Source of the DNA: Rapana venosa
Taxonomy: Eukaryota; Mollusca; Gastropoda; Neogastropoda; Muricidae
Direction: 5' to 3'
Assembly: GCA_028751875.1 (NCBI GenBank)
Contig: CM054134.1
Span: 47,940,818-48,004,817 of the forward strand
Length of the DNA: 64,000 bases
Part shown: positions 10,300 through 22,800 of the stretch, in pieces
Layout: the number at the start of each line of letters is the position of its first letter
Position numbering within the stretch: the stretch's first letter is position 1
The notes under the pieces: model-generated
Databases searched by the model: none
What the model saw: the letters and a program-made list of their open reading frames with translations, nothing else
Told to the model about the DNA's origin: nothing
Made by a program: the position numbers and the translations under genes

Positions 10300-13200
10300 C
10301 TGTGCGAGATAAACAGCTCACTCACTCAACAGCTGTGGTGACTCTACAATTTCACAAAAGCCCCTCTAAACTGAAAAAAAAAAAAGGGGACTCTGTCCCC
10401 CATCCCTCCCACACCCACACAAAACAACAGATCTATTCAATGTATGCTAACATCATGATATTATTCAATATGTGCAAAGTTTTCCCCACTGTTCTCTTTC
10501 TCTGATGGTGCAGTGTAACCTAATGTCAGTGGTACAGTAGGTAATGCCTTGGTGCTGGCATTGATAGTCCTCTGCTAGCTGTGGCTGAAACAACCTTTGC
10601 CAAAAATAAGTGGAGCTCAATGGTGCTTAACAACACAACAGCTGTGAATGAGCATCCATTGTTTAGCAATGCTGCTTTTTTTCTGCTTTTTTTATGCCTA
10701 ATGGTGTATACTGAGCACACACAAAAAAGAATATGTCATACTTATCAAACTGCTAGACTTGTTTTTCATAGCATTTTGTTTTATAATTCTACAAGATATC
10801 ATCAGTGTTAGAGAACACTGCATAGTATGTCTTTGCCACACAAATCACATCAAAATTTGTACTTCTGATGTTTGTAAGTAAGCAACACATACTTTTTTCC
10901 CTTTGATTTATCCCTTGTATCAAAGAAGATACACACACACAATTTCTAATACACATGCATGCATACCCCAAAAAAAAGTACATATGTATATAATTTCACA
11001 CACACACGCGCGCTCACATTCCAAATTACATTTGTTCAATAAAAAATTTCAAAATAAAACCTGTCAATAAACCTTCCGGAGAAAGCATACAAACTGAAAT
11101 ATAATATCAAAATTCCCTGTGGGGATGCCAGGGGCCTGTCAGTATAAATAGCATCCCCTCCTGGAAATTCTGTGCTAGGAATTCCCTCTTTTCTATCCCT
11201 CTCATTGTTTCTGCCTTGTTCTTTTTCTTCTTATCACCACCTTCTCATCTATTTTATGCCTTCTTGGTCCATTCTCCTGCACCTCTTTTCCATTAAGTCT
11301 TAAACGAGAACAATTCTCTCCCTTGCCAAAATCGGATGTGCTGGGCCTGACTTGTCAGGCGCTTAACGGCAGCACAACACATTTTCGCTCATATGACAAA
11401 CAACATTAGTTGCTGTCTGAGTGTTTGACGAAGAAGAAGATTATCAAAAAAGGATAAAAATGATTAAATGATTATTGATAATTATCATGGCATATGGAAA
11501 TTAATCATGGAAAGGAAGTTAAAAATTCAAAAAAGATACATCATTACACAGAGGCGAAAATGGGACAAAAAGTCCAAATGGAGGAAAGTATGGTGGGGGT
11601 CTGAGGTCTGCCTAGGCCCTTAGTGGGGTCCAGGGGGCAAAGCCCCCTGAAGCTGAAGATTTTTTAAAATTTTGACGACTGAAAGTGACTCTGGAAACTC
11701 ACATTTTCAATACAACACAGGATCCTGAATATTTGTAACAAAGATTAGCTGAGTTTAATCCTTCTTTGCTCTGCTTCTAAATTATTAAAGAGTACACTGC
11801 ATTTTCTAAGTACTTAGTTAAACAACTTTTACCCTTACACACGTACGTTTCATTTTCAGAGATTACAAATCAAGCTGTGCATGTGTTTCTAAAGAATCAT
11901 CAGCTTGTCTTCGAAATTATGTGAGTATCAGTCTGTGCATGTATGTGAGTGCATGCATGTATAAGGTGACAGGATTATGCCAGGGCTCTTGCACTGCTAA
12001 ATGCATGCACGCACACATGCAATGTCACTCACTCACAACACACGCTCTGATCAGTGAGTCAACTTTTGGTTTTCCTAAAAGTGTCCTGTTTGACAAATCT
12101 TACAGGCAATTCTCTTCCTGTCTTTGTTATACACATCAGCGCTTACACCGATGAATAAGTTACAGTCGAGCTATAAAAACCCCATCTTCATTTAAGTTCT
12201 GCAGAATATTGGCCACAAAAGCCTTTTCACAAGCTGTCGATTTCTCATGCCTAGCTGATTAAAATGGCTGACGTCAAAGTCTTAACTGGTACGCTTTCAA
12301 GAAACATACTCATAATCCTCTTAATCTGGTGATCTTTGTAACATTCCAATGGGTGGCGACTGATCTACGAGCATTGCAAAGTGACAAAGAGAGTGCTTGT
12401 TCAGGTGTCTCCACAGTCAGCAAGTATGCTGAATAAATTAACGTTGCTGTTTCGTAGAGATATTGGATCAAGAAGACTGATCCATGTGAGAATCATCCAC
12501 GTGAAAATAGCCTTATCAGAATCACAGCAGCCCCAACACAAATACACACACACCCTAAAATTTCCTCAACAGGTTTAAACTTATCTTAAAAATGGTCCTG
12601 GAGATGATAGGTGGAAGATTCTCACATCTGATTACATTGCAAGTGAATATGGATGTGTATGTATCATGAGTGCATACACATGCGTATTCATGTGCCTACA
12701 CATGAGCATAATGTTTACTAAATTTTACTGCCATCTAGGCAATATTGGAACTTAAAAAACTGTTGTGCACACTTCCCAGATTCACTGGCTTTAAGAAGCC
12801 TACCCAATGGAAAGCAGCAAGTGTGGATACATACCTGTGTTGCCGGACTAGCTGACATTCCCCAGACTCGTTAGGGTCCAGGTTATAGATGAACATGGCC
12901 CCTTCAAGATTGACCACCAACAGTCGTGGCAACTTTTGAATGCTGAAAGCAACACCCCATATATAACAGTGTTAATCAGATGCTCAAATTTCATTTTTGT
13001 TTCTATTCCTCTCTTTTCCCCCATATCTGAAACTAAAAAATAACAAGCATTCTTTTTTTTTTTTTTTTAAAAGACATTCTCAAATTGTCTTTTCATACTT
13101 AAGTCTTCCTATTTAAAAAAAAAAAGGACAACTGAATATCCCATAGCACATTCAAACAGCTGAATTAATCATGGATGACAATTAACCGTTTCTTGCATTC

Positions 13201-16200
13201 AGTCAAGCATGATCACATGAACAATTTGATTTTTCTTTTTTGCTCCTTGGCTAGAGCTCTGAGATTTACCAGTGGAGAGATTTCTGTGTATGCGACCGCG
13301 TTTTCCACAGAGTTAAGGTAGCTGCATTCCAACTTCAGGAATACAGTTGGGAATCAAACCTACCAATTTTGCCAGGAGGGCCAGGAGGTACCTCCCTAAT
13401 GAGCACAAGCTGGTAAGCACACAGGTCTGACTGGTTTAGAGTCCCCTCTGAAAGACTTGACATTCAGTTTTTGATTTCCCATCAAACTGGGAAGAAAGGC
13501 AAGGCTAGGAACTGAACCCAGAACCTTGCAGTTTACTTGTTAGGCAAGTAAAAGTCTAGACCATCCAGCCACCTCGCAGTTTACTTGTTAGGCAAGTAAA
13601 AGTCTAGACCATCCAGCCACCTTGCAGTTTACTTGTTAGGCAAGTAAAAGTCTAGACCAACAAGCCACCTTGCTTCTTTATGATACTTTAATATAAACAA
13701 AAACAAGAGGGTAGGAATGCATGAAGCATGCTGTAAACAATGACACAGGTGCCTAATAACAGTATGGATGCATAATTCTTATCTGAAGCAGACTTCACAC
13801 CTCTGGTTCGAAATATTTAAAAGTTTGTGGATGAAGGTAAAAATGTGGCTCACTTCCACATCTTCATCCAAAATGAAAACTGCTAGAAATAACTATAAAC
13901 TATACCAATAAACAAATTCCAAAATCAAACATAAACATCAGTAACTGTATAAAAACTGAAACATAAACTGTTTTTGCACCCTCTTATTACTCAACTCACT
14001 ACTGTTAGCCACCATGCAGCAGAATAACAATCTTTTCTGAAATGAAACTTCATCTGTAGAATTATGCTTGTGAATGTTTTTTCGTATTTTATATTTCTTT
14101 GTTTTACAATGACAAGTAATAATTCATTACTTGGTCATCTTACAATGCAAAAATATTTCCTTTAAAAATTGTCAAACATTTCCTCCTGATTATATGCACC
14201 TACAGTCACTTGATAAAGGAAAAGCAGTCCCACTTCTTCCAACACAAGTTATTCTTCATTGCAGATAAAGGATCTACACAAGCCTCCTAATAAGCATATA
14301 TAATCTGAATATCCCATTCTGTTTAAAACAAAAATTACTCTGAATACATTAATTGATTATACACACACCAAGACAGGATTTATATTTTCTTTTCTTTACA
14401 TTAAAAAAAAAAAACGCGGACCCACTAGTTTGCACACACTGTACAGTAAATCTATATATGTTATACATTTATCTCTACAGAAAAAGTATGATCTCATGCT
14501 TACTGCAGTGCAGTGAAAGATGAACCTCTTTCCTATATTTTCACTGAGACACATAAGCACCAAGAAGCATGAACAATGATTCCCTAAAGAAACACCAAAA
14601 ATAAGATTGGCAATGCGTGAGTACCCATTCACAACTCTGAAAGATTTTCTGGCCCTCTTATGTATCTCATGGATTGCAAATTTTTCTTATGGGTACTCCT
14701 GTGCTTTACCTCTATGTATGTGCCTCTCGATGAAACAAAATGGATAACAGAAATGAATGAATATGCATGCACAAAAAGTCAAACACAAAAGAAAGAATTC
14801 AAACCTTATGAATTGGAACCAAAATAACAAAAAATGAACCTTTGCAATGTAAAACACAAAGTATCATTAGCAAAGTAGTCTACATATATGTGTCTGTGTA
14901 TGCCTCCTTCAGTACATAATCTGGATAACATAGGGTTCTACCTTTTTCTTTTCTGCAGACTGAAATTTGAGATTATTTTCAATGAGAGCAAATGTCTAGG
15001 TACTTTACATAAAACTTTACTAAAAAATAATTTTTTTTTTTAAAAGTCAACACACCCCATTTTCAAAACCATTATCCCAATATTTCTGGGCATTTTGAGT
15101 CAACCAAGCTTTTTTAAAATAACACTGCTATCACAGCAGATTGTTTGTTTTGCTTTGTTTGTCGAGAATATAAAAAAACCCACAATCAACTGAACATGAA
15201 TGCTGAAATGATGGATGAAATCTAAGGAAACATTTGACTAAACTAAGACAAATGATTATCTACTCCCCTCTTTTCATGCATATCTAATTAAGTGAATGCT
15301 TTTTTCCAGAGAAGCACTTTTAACAAACAGCATATTCACTGAGCACATTCATAACATCAAAATAATACAGCAGGCTACATATAGGGTGACAACACAGTGT
15401 CATGTGAAATCAAAGTAAGAGCACAGACGTCTTGATAACACAATTTATGTGATAAACAAATTAATATGATAAAGGACGTTTAGAACAAAACCATTTCAGT
15501 TACCAACTCATTCACTCAAGTAAAAAGTAACTAGGAAATAAGATTACCTTAATGGAATACCTGTACGATACTTTGATGACTCAATCTACATTATCAGTTC
15601 AGTTCCTTACACTTGTTTTGAAGTATTTGGCATGGCTATCAGATTATTCATGATCAAAGCTCTTTGAATCAGAACAGGATGCAAGAAGTGGAAAGCACAA
15701 TTAACCAAACAGCAGGCACAGCAAAAAGGGTAGGAAAAAGACGTCTGATTCAGTCACAATCACAGTAAAGCACTTTCAGTCATCACCAGAAAGCTCTTGG
15801 GGAAAATACTGCTAACATAACAGCAGCTTTCTACCTACATATTATGTTGCATATGTTTCTAAATGAATCGTTTTTCTCTTCTGTCAAATCTTTTCTTTTT
15901 TTTTTCACCGAAACCTAAAAACTATCAAAACCTGACATTTTTGGATATCAATTGGCATTTTGTTGTAACCTATTTAGCAGGAAAGGAGGCACCGTGGTCG
16001 AGTGGTTTAGGTGGTCAACTCGTGATCCAGAGGTCGCGGGTTCGATCCCCGCTCGGCTCGGTGTTGTGTCCTTGGGAAAGACACTTTACTCCTATTTTCC
16101 TCACTCTACCCAGGTGTACAAGTGGGTACCAGCTCTGCTGGGGAAGTATCTGGCGACAGACTAGCATCCTGTCACAGGGGTGGTGAAAAACCATCAGTTC

Positions 16201-19200
16201 GCTTAACGCTACAGAAACCGGGATAAGCTCCGGCTCTATGGGCCTTCTGGCTCGAAAGAACATACTTTTTTTTTATTTAGCAGGGAGAGTAAGAAATCCT
16301 TTCTGACAATCTATAAAGTATGTTCTACTCAATGTTTTACAACTGTGACGAGCAATTTAGTCCTCATATTTGGCAAATCCAATGTCTTCTATCTATTCTA
16401 TGTAAAAAACATAGAACCCATTGAAAAATATCTCATTTAAACAAATGAACAATATGAACTTCAGATGAGACTATAAACCAAGATCCCATGTGCAAACATG
16501 TGCAGAACATCTTGCACAAACATTTAAAGCTCTTTCGCTTTTCAGAGAGTAGGCCATTGTTGCCGGTGGGAATGAATGACAAAATGTACATAACCACATA
16601 CAAATGGGGACTAGATGTAAAAAACACACTAGTGCTTATCTATTATCCTTGAAATAAAAGAATAAGATAAATTAATAATAATAATAATAATAAAGATTCT
16701 TCATGCTGCTTTTACCAGTGATTTCACTCATAAATAACATCTTTTTATACCACATGTATAGGCAATATTACAAAATAATCTACACATCATAAAAATTTGA
16801 TATAAGATATTTATTTCTGAAAGGATATACCTGGTTGTGATTTTATGAAAACCTAAAACAACTGCCAAAATCCAAGGCGCTGGTAAACTGGCATTTATTT
16901 CTACCTTAAAGAAAATCTGCACAGTCATCATCATAATTATGCTTTCACTTTCTTTAAATATTTAATGCAGAATAGTGGCACAGACCATAGGATCAACAAA
17001 AAGAGAGTAGGCAAAGGGAAGGAACAGATAAACATATCTTAGAACAGACCCGAAATAAACAACAGCCTGTATTATAATCATAAGCATAAAAACTGTTTAT
17101 TCAGTGTTACAGCCCTTAGCAGTAACTGTTATTGAAGACAGCATTCTCAAGTTTACTGCATCTCAAGTAAATGGGAAGATGTTTATTTTTCAAGCAAAGA
17201 ACAGGTGAAAGCCAATCAATCGGTGGATCAAGCATAGTTTACAGAAGACATACAACATGGAATATGCAGCTCATGGAAAAGGCAAATTATCAACAACAGA
17301 AAAGACAAAGTGACATCAAGTTCTAGGGATTGTCTGACTCACTGGCTTAATAGTAGCTCAAGCTATGACACTACTGCTGTGTTGTAGCTATTCATACGAC
17401 AAAACTTTTTAAAGCACTTAATCGTGATCAACCCACAGGAAACTACAAATGCTACTAGCTGAATTAGTCTCCTTTCAAATGAGTTTTATCCCTTTAACTG
17501 TCAATCACTTAATGTATATGCTTTTGGACTTTTTCTTACATCACCCTGAGTCAACAATTTTTCATGACGAAAATGGTGATAAACAACAGATACAGGCTGA
17601 ATGAGGCAGTATTGGCAAATTTTACTTTAACATGATTCCTGAGCCTGAAGAAACATTCCTGTGTGCGAAATCAATGTGATTCTTTCTTGTAGATTAGCTG
17701 ATGGATACAAGTTTATACCTTGTTGGGGCAAGCTTGTATGTGCGACTAAAGCTTTAGTTTTTTTTTAGCATTCACTGACTTACTTTAAGGCAAAACACCA
17801 AAAATTTAGACATCTGTGGACAAATACCTTTGTAAATCCTAAAAGTACTAAATATGGCCAAATTAGCATGTCACAGTTTTGTCAACATGTGAAAAAGACA
17901 TACTCCAATGAGTTGAGTTCCGGGTTTGATACTGAAGCACCTACTTACTGGCAACTTTCAGGAGTGAAGACAAATTTAGATCTCTCCTTGCATATGAGTG
18001 CAATATTCTCCTTACAAATATATGTGGAAGGGATCATTCTAAACTTCAAATCAAATAATTACCCATGGCTATGTGTTTCAAAACAAGCATCTCCACTAGA
18101 TATACCTCCTCCTTTTTTCAAATATTTCCTTTTTGGGGGGTCTAAACAATGGACAAAAAGCTAACTTAATCTTTCCCATACAAACAGCCATAGCAGAAAA
18201 CTTGGCTGATTACCTAGTCAAACCTAAGAAACAGCTACTTTTGACTTAAGGGCTCTACTAAACACTAACATTTAAAAGGACCTAACAAATAGCTTAAACC
18301 CCCTTCCCCCAAACAAACAAAACATTCTCTTTATTCAAGAAAATATGACAGCTTGCACTGGTCTCTATACATTTTCTTATCAGTCACGTTTCACTTTTTG
18401 TTTGTATTTTTCAAATTTTATATTGAAATAGAATATTTTCCTTTGGAAATTAGCAATTATCATGGTAACCAACCAAAAAAAACCCCAAAACAAAAACCCC
18501 TGCAACGTTTCTCGAATAAATTACTAATATTCTTTTATATAAAAAAATTTTAAAAGAAGAAGAAAATACACAAGCTTTTTTGGTTCTTCATAACCTTCTG
18601 CTTAAATTAGTTACAGTGGTATTAATTCAAATAGAAATGTTTAGGGAGGGTTTATTTTGCTTGAATAACATTCTTTTTTAAAAAAAGAGGCAGACAAGGC
18701 TGGAATCAATATGGACAATATCAAAAACAATCCAGCAAGACAAAGCGAGGGATTGGGCACAGGGGCAAGTGATCACCAAGCTTTAACTTAAACTACACCT
18801 TTCAGCTTCTTTCATTTCACATCGTTCTCAATTGTTAATATTATTTCAAGCACATTCCAGACATTCACACATGGAGCACTAAACTTTGTCTACTTTGTTG
18901 ATATCTGAAATGAGGTCTCATTTCACTTCCACTTTCAACTGCTTTCCTCTTGCTTTTATCAATTTTTTTCAATCCAGATAAGATTCTTACAGGAGGTGTT
19001 TGGTTTTTTTTAACACCCCTTCCTCCCCCCAACCCCCACCCCCCCTTAAAATCCAATATCACAAGTAAAAGCCTTTCCATGATTTGCCTGCCTCAGAAAC
19101 ACAAGTACTACCCCTTCACTTTGCTCCTTTTCACCCCATTTAACAGAAAACAAAATCTTCAAATTGCACAAAATTTTCCATGGAGCCCTTGATACCTTAT

Positions 19201-19723
19201 CTGAGTATCTGCCCTGCAAACAATCATGCAAGCTTGCAAAAGCCTACATGTCAAATTACATTAGTTAAAGTTAACCATGGGAGGCTACTTTACAGGCAAA
19301 GAGTAACCAATTTTGAAATATCAATGTAACAATGCAATTGTTAGCAGAATTCTGTACTTTAACAGCCCTGAAATTTTTTCAAACTATTTATGCAATTAAC
19401 AAAAATGATCAGTGACCCCTCTGATACCCCCCCCTCCCCCCCCCCCCCCCCCCCTCCACACACACACACACCTACCTCAAAAACAAATAACAAATACAAA
19501 ACCAGACAAAAACAAACAAGCAAAAAACAAAACAAAACAAAATTAAAACAGAAAATTACCACCCCTGGATAATCATTCATGCACAAATTTATGTGTAATT
19601 TTTGTTTACCCACAAGGTTTCATATTAATGTAAAGAAAACAGAGATTAGCTTTGTAGCGCCAAAATGAACAGACAAACCAATCCATCAACTATTCCAATT
19701 TCAAGAAAGCAAAGATTTTTGAG

Positions 19724-19800
<77 letters not shown>

Positions 19801-22800
19801 GAGTTGTGATTGACCTGCACTATTTACACATATTACAATGTACAATACTTTCTTAGGATCTTACAGAGTCAGATATAATTTGACACTTAGTTAATTTTCA
19901 TTTATTTATTTATTTATTCTTTTATCAAAAGGATATCTTTTAATTTCTGAAAGAGTACCACTAGTTTTTTTTCTCTCTCTGCAATATCGTTTAATCAATG
20001 TATCTATTTGATAATGAACCCCCCCCCCCCAAAAGTAACAAGAACAAAAAAAACACCAAAATCTATATTTTGAACATTGAACCATTACCACTTATGATAC
20101 AAAATTATAGGTGATGTCCTCCAATCTTTCCCTTTTCTGTTTTGTTGTTTGGGTTTTTTGTTGGGTTTTTAAAAGATCTCAAATCACAAAATGAAACCTT
20201 AAAATTTCCAGAAAAAGGAATATCAATATTTGAATATCATCTTGTTAAGTAAGGATCTTCTTTGTCGTCGAATGCTCAGACAGCAACAAATGCTGTCTGT
20301 CATGTGAGTGAACTGCAAAGTGCCTGACAAATCAGGCCCAGCCCAGCCCGACTTTGGCATGGGAGAAAACTGTTATCTTTTAATCTTTCTGGAAAACAGA
20401 CAGGACAATGGACCAAGAAGGTAGAAAATAGACAAGAATGAGGTGACAGGAAGAAAAGTAACAAGGCAGAAACAAAGAGAGGGATAGAAAAGAGAGAATT
20501 CCTAGCACAGAGTTTCCAGAAGGTGGAGATGCCATTTGTACCGACAGGCCCCTCAGCAGGCCCGACAGGCCCCCATGGGAGAAATAAGGATATATCACTA
20601 CAGACTTATAGAAAATTAGTTTTCAACTTCTGCTGCTTAGTCTCAGAATTACAGCAAATGTATGGTATACAACTGTACATACTTTACAATTAACACCTGC
20701 AATAAACTTTCCTCACATCTTTACAAAATTCAGCACAAACAAATACTGCAGATTTGTACAGTTAAAACTTCCAAACTGTGCAATTTGCCACTTTCACCTC
20801 ATTAAATATGACAACAACTACATATATGCTCAGAGTTAATGTAACTTCTTTCCCATAACACATCATGTCAGAAGGAAAACCACTTCAAAAACACTAACTG
20901 AGAATGGTATAAAACACAGTAACATATTGCCCAAAAATGGTACCAGAAAAATTGTCAGTATTTATAAAATAACATAGAACACTATAGGCAAAAGAAGTGG
21001 CTTTTTTCTTCTTTTTTTTAAACATACATCCTTAGTGGCCATACCCTACAATATATTTGGGACAAGTGATAAATATGTCTAATACATAAATGATAATGAC
21101 ATGGAAGGGTGAAAAAAGAACATGAAATGAGTCCACAGGAAAAAAAAAAAAAGGTTATCAACAATACCCATCACCAAACAACTGCAAATCAAAGATGGAA
21201 AATGAAATAAAGAACAAAGCACAATGGACGAGGTCTAAGACACTGATGAAAATTGCACAATACAAAACATAACATTAAATAATTACAAAGAAAATTAAAA
21301 TAAAAGAAAAAGAAAAAATGAATCTAGATCTTCTTTGCGTCAGACTAAAACTCTTTTCATAAAGTCTTCTCAGTCCAACAATTAATAAATCTGAATTTTA
21401 TTGCCATAAGGAACAAATGAAAGAACAGACAAAGGTTTATCCATTAAAAAAAACAAACACAGACATTCTTAACAGAAGTTGCAAAACAAACCAGGAATCC
21501 ATCACACTACATTCAAGCTTTTCCTACAGACGGTCTCCTGTTTGCTTATTCACAAAACCGGGCAATAAATAGGCTGGTGGAATTTGTATTGGACAGTCTT
21601 GTGCTTGAAAAAATACTCTACTGAGCAAACCTCATACTCTTCCAAATTAGCAAGACCCCCCCCCCACCAAATTCTTAGGCTAGAGCTCACCACAATCTCA
21701 CCAATGGTGAGATTTTGAGTATGCGACTATTTTTGTTCACCATTAAGGAACAAGACTTAATGCCAATGGAAAGAGGACACAAAAATTGGTATTACATGAG
21801 GGGGTTGGGAGGACTTTTCTCTTACATACTTTACTACAGCTTCCAAGAGGACAGTATTACTATCAAAGAGGAGAAAGCATAAGCTTAAAGTTTAGATGAA
21901 AGATGGTGAAATTGAAATAGAATGTTGGGCTTCCATGACTGAACTATCCATAGACTAGAGCCATCCTTTCAAAACATAAACATCTAGATATTGCAAAAAT
22001 GTGAATGTGCAAGGAGAAATGTGTCCAGCTCATCATCAGATATTTTGTACTGTGTAGGCCATTGCCAATGAAGAGCTCCATGTCCATATCTCAATGGGTT
22101 TGAGAGTATAAGCAGCAAATATTGATTCAGGCATCGCTTACCTAGAATTGTCATACCTGTTTCAGTAAGATTCAGTATTCATGACTTAAAATAAGCATGC
22201 ATAAGTAATGCAGGGGTTTGTAACTTGCCACCAACATTCTATGACTCCAGAGAGGGATATTTATAACTTAAAATCAGGATGTCGGCCAAAACTGCTGAAA
22301 TACTATAACTCACAGATAAAAATCATAATTTTAAACTAGAAAATTCAGATTTCCTATTACACTGCATTCATACTTCTTTGGATGGGGATGGAGGCAGGTA
22401 CTTACATCTTGAAATCCACATGACACATTCCTCAAAGGGGTATTTATAACACTAATCAGCACGCACATTTCTAAGATGAAATATTTAGAACTTCAAAGAC
22501 AGCATACTAATCAATAAAAACTTACCAAAAAATATTGTGTGTAAAGAAAAGGCTCACAAAATCACTGGAAGGAAAAGCCTTCCAAAACTACTGACAAAAG
22601 ACTGTGGAAGGAAAAGCCTTCCAAAATTACTGACATATGCACTGTGCAAGGAAAAGCCTTTCAAAATTACTGAGAAGTGCACTGTGCAAGAAAAAAGCCT
22701 TCCAAAAATCACTGTGGAAGGAAAAGCTGCCAAAATCACTGACAAATGCACAGTGGAAGGAAAAGCCTTCCAAAATCACTGACAAATGCACTGTGCAAGA

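Larger units (their letters stand above)
10300..12834 (-). other. WIPI2 intron 9 contents
   Basis: Holds one full copy of the TATA-box repeat family (11116-11440) and a perfect short hairpin at 11631-11649. Nothing else is recognised. Confidence 0.7.

Noticed and set aside
15863..16263. Open frames of 70-107 codons, including one repeated at 54658-54906
   Set aside because: They fall on a SINE; the same peptide appears in the second copy because the repeat is nearly identical, not because it is coding.
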